From: CAZBBC01 sp964489835
Lineage (GTDB): Bacteria; Calditrichota; Calditrichia; JAJRVZ01
Assembly (NCBI GenBank): GCA_964489835.1
Contig: CAZBBC010000090.1
Location: 1-18,731 of the forward strand
DNA length: 18,731 nucleotides
Direction: 5' to 3'
Both the position numbers and the translations under genes were made by a program. Numbering within the stretch: position 1 is the first letter of the stretch; every line of letters starts with the position of its first letter. Positions 1-6,509 of the stretch are shown here, one piece after another. The notes beneath the pieces are model-generated. The model did no database searches, was not told where the DNA came from, and saw nothing but the letters and a program-made list of their open reading frames with translations.

Positions 1-75
1 GCCGGACACGGAATAAAACAAAAATAATTATAATTTTTAAATGAAATCCGTGTAATCCGTGTCAGTCTGCGCCTG

Positions 76-164
76 ATCCGGCTTCGACGGATAATCCGTG
101 GACAAATTCTTTTTTTGATTGCAGCAATATGCTGCGCTATGAATAGATCAGGCTAATAAAATTC
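76..164 (+). repeat. Dispersed repeat copy A (inverted partner at 5121-5209)
   Basis: Bases 76-113 are the exact reverse complement of 5172-5209 (38 bp). The similarity continues, with one gap and a short divergent patch around 126-131, to about base 164, giving roughly 89 bp at about 85-90% identity by hand alignment. The copy ends with GAATAGATCAGG (141-152), which also ends the element at 801-990. The flank (about 44-62) carries further ATCCGTGT-like words. The rest of 1-169 holds no gene that I can see. Confidence 0.85.
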
Positions 165-169
165 GCGGA

Positions 170-769
170 TTAAATATCCTTTGTCAATGAGAGTTTTTTG
201 TAGAAATCGAATAAATGTTTACTGTAATCAGGGGCCATTGATCGGATCTGGTCAAGATTTGTCTTTTCATCGGCATAATCAGAGATCAGTTTGTATGATT
301 TAAAAGGGATGCGGAACTGATGGCATACAGACCCTATTCCCCATAATTCTCTGTCCGCTACGGGGGCAATTTTTCTCAAAGCATGGCCATATTCTTTCTT
401 AACCACCCGTTTACAGGCGGTAACACAATCGACTTTACTGCGTGTCTCCATGCACTTAAAAGAAGGATATTCATTTTCACCGGTAAATTCATGATATACC
501 GAACGGATCCCGTAGATCTGATTCAGTTGAAGAGAAGAATCCAAACTTGCAGCGATTCCCATATTTATTAGACGATCAATCCTATGGCCGTAATAAGCAC
601 AAACAGCAGTAATCCGCACAGTGGTCTTTTGTATACCTTCACCGGTCAGGAGCAGTATCTCATTATCACTGCGGTATAATCCGGAAAAATAAAAATCAAC
701 TGTTTGGGTGAATTTACGCTTGATAAATGTTTGTGCTTCGCCCTTGTGGGCAATCGCTAAAAGTAACAT
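170..769 (-). CDS. Small nucleoside phosphorylase-fold protein (MTA/SAH nucleosidase-like)
   Basis: Encodes 199 residues with the PNP/UDP phosphorylase fold, shorter than the usual 225-240 of MTA/SAH nucleosidase. The landmarks are an N-terminal strand (residues 1-7), a glycine loop LTGEG (41-45), the NMGIAASL segment (69-76) matching the GxAGxL nucleobase-pocket loop, a ribose-site-like VADRELW (137-143) and the ISDYAD segment (162-167) with the usual catalytic Asp at 164. Most family members have Met-Glu where this protein has Arg140-Glu141, so the ribose-binding Met is missing. By family the reaction would be hydrolysis or phosphorolysis of an N-glycosidic bond, but the substrate is unclear: MTA/SAH, futalosine or a degraded function are all possible. 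The ATG at 769 has no clear Shine-Dalgarno site. The gene is monocistronic and flanked by repeats on both sides. Fold assignment fairly sure, substrate not. Confidence 0.72.
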   Translation of the reverse strand: MLLLAIAHKGEAQTFIKRKFTQTVDFYFSGLYRSDNEILLLTGEGIQKTTVRITAVCAYYGHRIDRLINMGIAASLDSSLQLNQIYGIRSVYHEFTGENEYPSFKCMETRSKVDCVTACKRVVKKEYGHALRKIAPVADRELWGIGSVCHQFRIPFKSYKLISDYADEKTNLDQIRSMAPDYSKHLFDFYKKLSLTKDI

Positions 770-800
770 GGGAAATCCCGGACCATTTTTCAGGTGTCTG

Positions 801-990
801 TTATTTAACCTGAATTATTCACCAAGAAGATCACGAGGAGCACGAAGGTCTAGTAATAACAACAATTTAAAGTGATTAAATAAAGAAATTCCTTCTCTTT
901 ATTTAATAATATATTTTCTAATTTAAATTCGATAAAAATATCTTCGTGTCCTTTGTGTGCTTCGTGGTTTATGAATAGATCAGGTTTAAT
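801..990. repeat. MITE-like imperfect inverted repeat, ~190 bp
   Basis: The left arm (801-848) begins TTATTTAACCTGAATTATTC and runs into a CACGAGG/CACGAAGG tract. The right arm (941-990) has TTCGTGTCC-like words repeated every 9 bp and ends GAATAGATCAGGTTTAAT. The reverse complement of the right arm matches the left arm imperfectly over about 45 bp. The ~90-bp centre is AT-rich and non-coding. The outer terminus is shared with the repeats at 141-158 and 5127-5146. No transposase is present, so any mobility would have to be supplied in trans. Confidence 0.7.
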
Positions 991-1245
991 TATAAAACTT
1001 AAAGAATAGAATGATGATAAAAAAGACTGGGACTAAATATTAAAAAGGAAAATATGCAACACGACTATCCAAATGGCTTTTATTGTAATATAAATTATAA
1101 TTAAAATCTTTCTCATATGCATCTTTGAAATATATTATTTAATATTTGTTGTCATGAATGTTCGGTTAAAATGTAAATCATCGTAAGTATCACCAGCATA
1201 TCAAATGGTTTAGAGATTAAATAAACATAGAGACTTGATATAAAG

Positions 1246-1352
1246 AACTCACCCTAAATCCCTCTCTTGGAAAGAGAGGGACTTTAGGGAGCCCCTTCTC
1301 TTTTCAAGAGAAGGTCGAAGATGCGGCTTAGACGCAGGTTTGGGGATGAGTT
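1246..1352. repeat. Double-hairpin intergenic repeat
   Basis: There are two perfect 9-bp hairpins: 1260-1268 with 1272-1280 (extendable to 1252-1289 with mismatches) and 1294-1302 with 1306-1314. They are enclosed by an imperfect outer inverted repeat (AACTCACCCTAAA at 1246, GGTTTGGGGATGAGTT ending about 1353). A run of T follows at 1351, so the block could also stop transcription entering the next gene. The C-rich/G-rich words are typical of dispersed intergenic repeats; no coding content. Confidence 0.7.
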
Positions 1353-1393
1353 TTTTTAATTCTTAAGTGAATCAATTTTTAGAGGGTTAACTT

Positions 1394-1990
1394 ATGAAAC
1401 ATTTAGTCATTTTGGGTAATGGGATCACCGGTGTGACCGTTGCCCGCCAGGTCCGTAAACAGAGCGATCCCTTTCGTCAGTTATCAGATAAATCCTTAAA
1501 GGCCTGGAAGATTGAGCGCTGGTCGATATATTCCGTTCTTATTTTCGTGGTTATAACCACAATTCTGTTATGGATAAATTCGTTTTTTAGCGGGCGGTTA
1601 CTGGGAGACGTATCTCAAACGCTCGCCAGTGTATACGGATTTTTGATCGGGGCTATGTTTGCCGGAGTTATTGGGGTTGGATTTTACCCGATATTGGGTA
1701 GCAGGGTATGGTGTCGCTTTGGATGCCCTTTGGCTGCTATTCTGGGTATTCTGCAGAAATATTTTTCCCGTTTTCGCATTACAACCAATGGTAGTCAGTG
1801 CATATCTTGTGGTAATTGCTCTACATATTGTGAGATGGGGATTGATGTGCGCTGGTATGCACAGAGGGAACAGAATATTATACGCGCTTCCTGTGTCGGA
1901 TGCGGCGTATGTGCCGCCGTGTGTCCCCGCGGTGTATTGAGTCTGGAAAACGGACCCCGGGAAGGAAGGTACAATCTTGTTGAGCAATGA
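1394..1990 (+). CDS. Chimeric or internally deleted protein: FAD/NAD-oxidoreductase N-tip joined to membrane 4Fe-4S (NapH/NosR-like) domain
   Basis: Encodes 198 residues. Residues 3-25 are the first beta-alpha unit of an FAD/NAD-binding fold with GNGITG (8-13, GxGxxG). At about residue 26 the sequence changes abruptly to a membrane iron-sulfur protein. Two hydrophobic segments (44-65 and 78-101) are followed by CRFGCP (C107, C111) and two 4Fe-4S ferredoxin motifs, C136-C139-C142-C146 and C167-C170-C173-C177, as in NapH/NosR/RdxA-type electron-transfer proteins. The remaining several hundred residues of a pyridine-nucleotide-disulfide-type oxidoreductase are missing. The ATG has a good AGAGGG site 7 bp upstream (1381-1386), so the start is genuine and the two parts are in frame. 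Most likely it is a remnant of a longer oxidoreductase/ferredoxin gene or gene pair after an in-frame deletion, perhaps still making a membrane 4Fe-4S protein. An assembly collapse is the alternative. No redox partner gene is adjacent. Confidence 0.75.
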   Translation: MKHLVILGNGITGVTVARQVRKQSDPFRQLSDKSLKAWKIERWSIYSVLIFVVITTILLWINSFFSGRLLGDVSQTLASVYGFLIGAMFAGVIGVGFYPILGSRVWCRFGCPLAAILGILQKYFSRFRITTNGSQCISCGNCSTYCEMGIDVRWYAQREQNIIRASCVGCGVCAAVCPRGVLSLENGPREGRYNLVEQ

Positions 1991-2048
1991 TCAAATTCTG
2001 CTGATAGCAGCGATATTAACATTTAGTTTATCTAAAAAGTTTTAAAAT

Positions 2049-2183
2049 AACAAATTCCAAATCACAAATATCAAATAAATTCCAAATTACAATGTCTAAA
2101 TGTTTATACAATAATTTTTGGTTATTGGTGATTGGAAGATTGAATATTATTTGGAATTTGTAAATTGTAATTTGATATTTGTT
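2049..2183. repeat. Heptamer-register AT-rich inverted repeat
   Basis: In the left arm CAAAT begins at 2051, 2058, 2065, 2072 and 2083 (steps 7, 7, 7, 11). In the right arm the complementary ATTTG occurs at 2149, 2156, 2170 and 2177, with a variant at 2163 (steps of 7). The arms form an imperfect inverted repeat around a ~55-bp centre. Together with short unstructured flanks this fills the 253-bp gap between the convergent genes at 1990 and 2244. Confidence 0.75.
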
Positions 2184-2243
2184 AGTAGCTTTTGGTTGTG
2201 CTCTGTGTTATGTTATGAAATTCAGTCAATGCTATATTTTATG

Positions 2244-3482
2244 CTAACTAAATAAGAGGCGTAAATAGAATAGGGGGTTGGCCAGACGCTTTCTGGGCAC
2301 CTCGTTGGTAAGCATGCCGGCAATAATATTGCTCACTTCCTTACTGCGTGCCGCCTTATTTATCACCAGATTTAACAAAAATCGCGAGCGCCCGATTTTC
2401 TGTAATTTTGTACTGACTTTCAATTCATTCCCGATCGCATCCCAGAGCCTATCCTCATATCTGGAAAGAAACGGTTCACTAAAATCATTCGCTTGTAATG
2501 CCTCCTGGGCGGCAGCAATAGCATATTTTGCAGAGTACATGGCATTCCCGATGCCCTCTCCGGTAAAAGGATCGATGAGACCAGCAGCATCACCCAGTAA
2601 CATAAAACCATTACCAAAGCTTTTCCGCCGCTTACTTCCGACAGGTAAATTCCAGCCTATCGGTTTTTCAAGTATCTCCGCTTCCCGAAATCGCTCCTTA
2701 AAGTAAGAACTGGCGATGGTTTTCTCCAGTGCTTTTTTTAGATCAATCTTTTCCTTTTTAATGTAATGATGTAACATACCGATACCCACATTGGCGTGTC
2801 CATCCTCAAGAGGGAATATCCAAAAATATCCCGGAATCACTTCATCGACGTAATGTAATTCAATTTGATCGGTAAGATCACTAACATTTTTATAATAGCA
2901 ACGGAGAGCAACCACCCAATGTTTGGGATCGTGGTCATACAGGCCCAGTCTCTGAGCGACGATTGATTTATATCCATCGGCCCCGATGACAATTTTTCCG
3001 AAAAATTCTTGCTCCTTGCCTCCCTTTTTGTCTTTGCCACGAATACCGCATGCATATCCGTTATGGGTAATCAGATCCGAAACGGCAAAGTTTTGCAAAG
3101 TGGTTGTTGCCGCAGCACTGGCCTTTTTAAACATGAAATCATCGAAAATTTTTCGCCTGATGACAAATCCCTTGGGTATATTTTTCAGGCTGGTTTTGGA
3201 TAGATCGATTCGGAAGGTGGCATGATCGGGACTACTGAAAACTATTGACTGAATGTGCGCACCGGGCAGATCCTCAATATTCTGGAGCAGCTCAAGCTCA
3301 CGCAGGATGGCAACTGATTTTCCGGATAGGGCATCACCACAGATTTTATCCCGCGGGAAACTTTCTTTATCGACTAAAAGTGTTTTCAGGCCCTGTCTGT
3401 CTGCATACAGGCTGGCCGCACTTCCGGCCGGCCCGGCCCCTACGATGATAATGTCATAGATGTCTTTATTTGCTATAGTCAT
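2244..3482 (-). CDS. Geranylgeranyl reductase family FAD-dependent oxidoreductase
   Basis: Encodes 412 residues, a normal length for the family. The protein has an N-terminal Rossmann dinucleotide motif GAGPAG (15-20), the family signature FPRDKICGD (42-50), an ADGYKS segment (168-173), the PGYFWIFPLEDG strand (217-228) and the second FAD motif GDAAGLIDPFTGEGIG (297-312). This group of flavoproteins (GGR/ChlP and relatives, related to the p-hydroxybenzoate hydroxylase fold) reduces or oxidises polyprenyl chains, for example in lipids, quinones or chlorophyll side chains. The exact substrate cannot be read from the sequence. Menaquinone-tail or isoprenoid-lipid saturation is plausible, and a squalene/phytoene-synthase-like gene lies at 17102. 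The ATG at 3482 has no visible Shine-Dalgarno site but sits the expected ten or so residues before the FAD-binding strand. It is monocistronic, with repeats on both sides. Confidence 0.88.
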   Translation of the reverse strand: MTIANKDIYDIIIVGAGPAGSAASLYADRQGLKTLLVDKESFPRDKICGDALSGKSVAILRELELLQNIEDLPGAHIQSIVFSSPDHATFRIDLSKTSLKNIPKGFVIRRKIFDDFMFKKASAAATTTLQNFAVSDLITHNGYACGIRGKDKKGGKEQEFFGKIVIGADGYKSIVAQRLGLYDHDPKHWVVALRCYYKNVSDLTDQIELHYVDEVIPGYFWIFPLEDGHANVGIGMLHHYIKKEKIDLKKALEKTIASSYFKERFREAEILEKPIGWNLPVGSKRRKSFGNGFMLLGDAAGLIDPFTGEGIGNAMYSAKYAIAAAQEALQANDFSEPFLSRYEDRLWDAIGNELKVSTKLQKIGRSRFLLNLVINKAARSKEVSNIIAGMLTNEVPRKRLANPLFYLRLLFS

Positions 3483-3547
3483 TAGTGAATGTGTATTTAG
3501 ATAAATATATGCTTCCGGCAGAGACTTCTTAACCGCAAGTGCGCCAG

Positions 3548-3883
3548 GCGATGAGCGATAAGCGATGAGAGAAGAGTGTAGAGAGAAGGGGAATAAGTAA
3601 GCAGAGAGCAGAAACCAGAAAGCAGGACAATCAACAGCTTTATGAAATCGTGGATGATTTCATCCCGATTCCTCGACCTGAGGGAAAGGATTTTATCGGG
3701 ACTACTTTCGGCTTACTGCTTCTTGTTTTAGACGGCCTGCATGTTGAAAATCCCGATTTTATCTGGGCTGTCTCTACATTTTCATATATCCTTATACCTT
3801 ATACCCTATACCCATAGGGCGCATGGCAATGCGTCTCTACTCGCCCTATGCTCCACGCTCTACGCTCTTCACTTCTCTATTTT
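3548..3883. repeat. Composite heptamer element: purine-rich arm, pyrimidine-rich arm
   Basis: Bases 3548-3624 read as 11 consecutive 7-bp units close to GNNANNA, for example GCGATGA, GAGAAGA and GAAAGCA. Bases 3785-3819 form five 7-bp units around TTATACC. Bases 3849-3883 form five 7-bp pyrimidine units such as CGCTCTA and CGCTCTT, roughly complementary in composition to the left arm. An 8-bp inverted repeat ATAGGGCG/CGCCCTAT lies at about 3815-3849. The element fills the 406-bp interval between two minus-strand genes. A similar element is at 10158-10419. No gene is supportable here. Confidence 0.75.
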
Positions 3884-3888
3884 CTACA

Positions 3889-4236
3889 TCAACCCGGCGG
3901 CCACATTAATCGACGTCCGCCGAGGAGGTGAAAGTGAAGATGATAGATGGTCTGTCCGCCGTTTTTCCCTTCATTGAGTAAAAGCCGAAAGCCATCCTCT
4001 TCCAGGCCGTAATCCTTGGCAATTTGTTTGGCTACCATGACCAATTTTCCTAAAATCATCACATCGGATTCGTCGGCTGCTGTTAATTTGGGAATCGGTT
4101 TTCGGGGAACAATTAATACATGTACGGGGGCTTGCGGGTTGATATCTTTAAAGGCCATCACATCGTCATCTTCATAGATGATTTCAGCCGGTTTTTGTTT
4201 TGAAATGATTTGACTAAATATAGTTTCTTCTTCCAA
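3889..4236 (-). CDS. hinT: HIT (histidine triad) family nucleotide-binding protein, HinT-like
   Basis: Encodes 115 residues from a TTG start, the usual HinT length. The protein opens with an ETIFSQII-type strand, then the AEIIYEDDDVMAFKDI segment and HVLIVPRKPI, and carries the HLHFHLLGG histidine triad (H99, H101, H103) before the typical C-terminus RRLMWPPG. HinT-type enzymes hydrolyse adenosine phosphoramidates and related AMP-lysine adducts in the cytoplasm. The Cys usually found in IFCKI is Ser here, so zinc binding at that site is unlikely. Start choice: an ATG at 4254 overlaps the rsmE stop, but a strong GAGGAGG lies downstream of that ATG and exactly 5 bp before the TTG at 4236, and the TTG product matches family N-termini. 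It is the second gene of a two-gene unit with rsmE, 17 bp apart. Confidence 0.92.
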   Translation of the reverse strand: MEEETIFSQIISKQKPAEIIYEDDDVMAFKDINPQAPVHVLIVPRKPIPKLTAADESDVMILGKLVMVAKQIAKDYGLEEDGFRLLLNEGKNGGQTIYHLHFHLLGGRRLMWPPG

Positions 4237-4253
4237 AGAATCCTCCTCGTACA

Positions 4254-4967
4254 TTAATTTTTCATTAGATTAATATAAGAAGCAGCAGAAATGGCAGCAG
4301 TCTCGGTCCGTAATATATATTCACAAAAACGAAGGGGTAAAAATCCGGCATCTTGTGCCAATTTCTGTTCTTCCTTCGCCAGTCCACCTTCCGGACCAAT
4401 CAGGAAAATTATGTTGTTGTTGGGGGGTGGCGGAATATTTTTTAGAACCTCTGGCAGACCCTGAGCGGCTGATTGGTCGGCCAGAAATTTATATTTAACA
4501 AAGGAAACATCCCCCAAAAATGAATTAAAATCCGGTGATATATTAATTTCGGGCAAACAGAGGCGATTACTCTGCTTGATTGCCTGACGTGAAATCTTTT
4601 CCCAGCGGTTGCTGTTTCGGGTAAAATAATTCGTGTATTGACTGGCAAAAAGGTAAAATTTATTAATGCCTAATTCTGTTGTTTTCTCAATCATAAAATC
4701 CATTCGCGTATGGCGCACAAAGCCGATGCCAAGAATTGAAAGCGCAGGGGGGGGCCACTTTTCCTGCTTAATCAGTTGATACGTAACCCGGAGTACAGGC
4801 TTGGTGGTGGTGATCTGACCAATAAACAGGCGACCCTGTCCATCGGTAAAATGGATAGAATCTCCTATCTTTCTGCGCATGGTTTTAAGAACATGGCGTG
4901 ATTCGAAGGAATCGAACACTGCTTCAGATTCGCTGATATTATTTGTCTCAGTGAAATACAATTCCAT
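4254..4967 (-). CDS. rsmE: 16S rRNA (uracil(1498)-N(3))-methyltransferase RsmE
   Basis: Encodes 237 residues from the ATG at 4967. The protein has an N-terminal PUA-like barrel (FESRHVLKTMRRKIGD segment) followed by a SPOUT methyltransferase domain. Counted from the 4967 start, the landmarks are MIEKTTELG (92-100), the RWEKISRQAIKQSNR helix (121-135), the SAM-knot loop IGPEGGL (190-196) and the closing motif LRTETAA (219-225). It methylates N3 of U1498 in 16S rRNA within the 30S subunit. An in-frame ATG at 5030 would add 21 residues that do not look like the family and neither ATG has a Shine-Dalgarno site; I prefer 4967 because RsmE proteins begin right before this strand. The stop overlaps an alternative hinT ATG by one base. 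Function is secure. Confidence 0.93.
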   Translation of the reverse strand: MELYFTETNNISESEAVFDSFESRHVLKTMRRKIGDSIHFTDGQGRLFIGQITTTKPVLRVTYQLIKQEKWPPPALSILGIGFVRHTRMDFMIEKTTELGINKFYLFASQYTNYFTRNSNRWEKISRQAIKQSNRLCLPEINISPDFNSFLGDVSFVKYKFLADQSAAQGLPEVLKNIPPPPNNNIIFLIGPEGGLAKEEQKLAQDAGFLPLRFCEYILRTETAAISAASYINLMKN

Positions 4968-5120
4968 AATCTTAAATTCAATATGATAAATTATGCAATT
5001 AAAATCAATATCAAATTGTGTAGTATTCATTTTGATTGGATTTTATTCAATTGTTAAATTTCCTTTTATAAAATCTCTTGCCCGTCTGCGCCACGTCTGC
5101 GCCGGGCAGGCAGAGCCTCA

Positions 5121-5209
5121 GAGTTTTATTTAACCTGATCTATTCTTAGCGCAGACCAAGGCTGCAAACATAAAAGAATTTGTCCACGGATTATCCGTCG
5201 AAGCCGGAT
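5121..5209 (-). repeat. Dispersed repeat copy B with 15-bp stem hairpin at its edge
   Basis: This is the inverted partner of 76-164. It starts with TTTTATTTAACCTGATCTATTC-like sequence (shared terminus at 5127-5146) and ends in the 38 bp identical to copy A. A perfect hairpin, 5183-5197 with 5205-5219 and a 7-nt loop, straddles the end; in copy A the matching outer half has decayed. The interval 5031-5506 is otherwise filled by AT-rich sequence and the element at 5279-5421, with no gene. Confidence 0.85.
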
Positions 5210-5278
5210 AATCCGTGGATAAAAGTTTTTTAAATTTTGGCAAAAAAAACAAAGTTTTTGGCTATAATAGCATAAACT

Positions 5279-5421
5279 TCTCCCGCAGAGGTGCTAAGAC
5301 GCAGAGAAATAATTATTTATAAAATTTTTTAAATAATGAAATATAATTTTAATCAAATTCAAAATTTTGATATAAATCATTTAATAATAGAACTTTGCGT
5401 CGTTGCGTCTTTGCGAGAGAA
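5279..5421. repeat. Imperfect inverted repeat with TTGCGTCT-like octamers
   Basis: The left arm 5279-5308 contains GCAGAGGTGCTAAGACGCAG. The right arm 5391-5421 has TTGCG repeated every 8 bp three times. The reverse complement of the right arm matches the left imperfectly (both CGCAGAGA/CGCAAAG-like). The centre is ~80 bp of AT-rich sequence. The architecture is the same as 801-990, with different words. Confidence 0.65.
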
Positions 5422-5506
5422 GCATCGTCTCACGGGTAGAGGCGTCTCCAGTAATCATGTTTGATGATTTATTATAATTTTTAATACAGGAGGCCGGGAA
5501 GATAAA

Positions 5507-6004
5507 ATGCGTATTATTCATTTTTTTGTTATCACAATTTTTTGTTTACTGGTGGTTAGTTGCCTGCAGGAACAAATTAAACCTGCCCTTCAAAAAGCGC
5601 AACCCTTTACCCTGTATGACACCGATTCGGTTGCCTACTCATTAAAAGATTACCCGGGTAAACTGGTCATGATCCATTTCTGGGCCGATTGGTGTCCGCA
5701 CTGCCGCGAGGAATTTCCCAAATTACAGCGTGTTTATGAAGAATTACATCCAGGGGGATTTGAAATTTTAGCGGTGAATTCCGGTCAGTCCAAAGACCAT
5801 GTACAAGAAATAAAAGAGACTTATGGTTTAACCTATCCACTACTGGTTGATGAGGAAGCCAAAACGGCAAATGACTATCAAGTGAGCGGTTTACCGGCCA
5901 GTTATTTTATTGACGGCAAGGGTATGATTACAGAAGTCGTGGTTGGCTGGATAAAGGAGGACCAGATAAAAAAAATTGTTGAAAAACTGAAAGCGGAGGA
6001 TTAA
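5507..6004 (+). CDS. TlpA-like thioredoxin-fold lipoprotein
   Basis: Encodes 165 residues. A signal peptide (1-18) ends in a lipobox LVVSC with the lipidated Cys at 19, so the protein should be anchored outside the cytoplasmic membrane. The thioredoxin fold follows: FTLYDTDSVAYSLKDYPGK (34-52) typical of AhpC/TSA-type N-termini, IHFWADWCPHC with the redox pair C63-P-H-C66, and the cis-proline loop GLPASYFID in the C-terminal half. The family (TlpA/ResA) reduces disulfides of exported proteins, often apocytochrome c. No cytochrome maturation genes are adjacent, so the partner is unknown. AGGAGG at 5488-5493 is 13 bp from the ATG and a weaker GGGAAG is nearer. The gene ends 63 bp before a tRNA gene that appears to have its own promoter. 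Confidence 0.9.
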   Translation: MRIIHFFVITIFCLLVVSCLQEQIKPALQKAQPFTLYDTDSVAYSLKDYPGKLVMIHFWADWCPHCREEFPKLQRVYEELHPGGFEILAVNSGQSKDHVQEIKETYGLTYPLLVDEEAKTANDYQVSGLPASYFIDGKGMITEVVVGWIKEDQIKKIVEKLKAED

Positions 6005-6022
6005 AAGCCGGCCCAAGTGTGG

Positions 6023-6051
6023 TTGACATTAGAAGGTAAAAGGAGTAAATT
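6023..6051 (+). promoter_or_regulatory. Sigma70-type promoter for tRNA-Leu
   Basis: A perfect -35 TTGACA (6023-6028) is separated by 17 bp from TAAATT (6046-6051, 4 of 6 matches to the -10 consensus). Initiation would fall near 6058, about 10 bp before the mature tRNA 5' end. The closer TATAAT at 6059-6064 is too near the tRNA to serve as its -10. Confidence 0.55.
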
Positions 6052-6067
6052 CTCGTTTTATAATGTT

Positions 6068-6153
6068 GCCGAAGTGGTGGAATTGGTAGACGCGCCGGAC
6101 TCAAAATCCGGTATGGGTGAAACCGTGTGGGGGTTCAAGTCCCCCCTTCGGCA
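6068..6153 (+). tRNA. tRNA-Leu, anticodon CAA
   Basis: This is a class II cloverleaf. The acceptor stem GCCGAAG (6068-6074) pairs with CTTCGGC (6146-6152), discriminator A6153. The anticodon stem CCGGA/TCCGG (6095-6099, 6107-6111) encloses loop CTCAAAA with anticodon CAA at 6102-6104, reading UUG. A long variable arm (about 6112-6128) fits leucine. The T arm is GGGGG-TTCAAGT-CCCCC (6129-6145). The 3' CCA is not encoded (CTA follows), so it must be added by CCA-adding enzyme. Confidence 0.97.
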
Positions 6154-6188
6154 CTACTCTCGCTGGGGCTTTGACTATCTTGGTACTC

Positions 6189-6217
6189 TATAACCCGGCG
6201 CTTCGCACCGGGCTATA
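6189..6217. repeat. Palindromic hairpin after tRNA
   Basis: TATAACCCGG (6189-6198) pairs with CCGGGCTATA (6208-6217) with one mismatch, around a CGCTTCGCA loop. No T run follows, so it is a poor intrinsic terminator. It resembles a short dispersed palindrome and may also mark the 3' end of the tRNA transcript. Confidence 0.55.
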
Positions 6218-6254
6218 AATATTCCGCCCCTCTCCCTTCGGGAAATCCCAAGTA

Positions 6255-6437
6255 CCAAATTCCAAATCCCAAATAATTCCCAATACCAAATAAACAAAAT
6301 CTTAAAACTAGTCTGTTTAAAGAACGGGTTTAGAATTTAAATCATTTGAATTTTAAATTTGTTTTGCCTGCCCGCCTCGGGAGGGAATCTCGATATTCGA
6401 ATTTCGGATTTATTTGCTATTTGGTGCTTGGACATTG
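6255..6437. repeat. Heptamer-register AT-rich inverted repeat
   Basis: In the left arm CCAAAT begins at 6255, 6262 and 6269, and the next CCAATA comes 11 bp on at 6280. The right arm reads in 7-bp units from 6392 and 6399, an 11-bp unit GGATTTATTTG at 6406-6416, then 7-bp units at 6417, 6424 and 6431. The two arms are imperfect reverse complements. With 6154-6254 and the CCGGTCTCC-like words at about 6450-6480, this accounts for the 356-bp gap before the gene at 6510; no gene is seen in it. Confidence 0.75.
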
Positions 6438-6509
6438 AAATTTATTTCATCCGGTCTCCTGCCTCCGGATTCCGGTCTCCGTTATATTTGAGCATCTTTT
6501 TCACATCCA

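Larger units (their letters stand above)
770..1393. other. Gene-free interval with repeats
   Basis: No supportable gene lies in this 624-bp stretch. It holds a MITE-like inverted repeat (801-990), an AT-rich segment without visible structure (about 991-1245; the only SD-preceded ORF there has 16 codons at about 1055 and I do not call it), and a double-hairpin repeat (1246-1352) just ahead of the next gene. Confidence 0.7.

Noticed and set aside
1055..1102. 16-codon ORF preceded by AAGGAAA
   Set aside because: Too short to support without conservation data, and its surroundings are unstructured AT-rich DNA.
2278..2706. 142-residue plus-strand open frame inside the geranylgeranyl reductase gene
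   Set aside because: It is antisense to a well-supported gene with clear FAD motifs; composition and lack of RBS mark it as a shadow.
3741..3977. 78-residue plus-strand frame across the intergenic repeat and the hinT 3' end
   Set aside because: It is made of heptamer repeat sequence and antisense hinT; no conserved features.
6059..6064. TATAAT as the -10 box of the tRNA promoter
   Set aside because: It ends 3 bp before the mature tRNA, so initiation would fall inside the tRNA; the TTGACA-17 bp-TAAATT pair upstream fits better.
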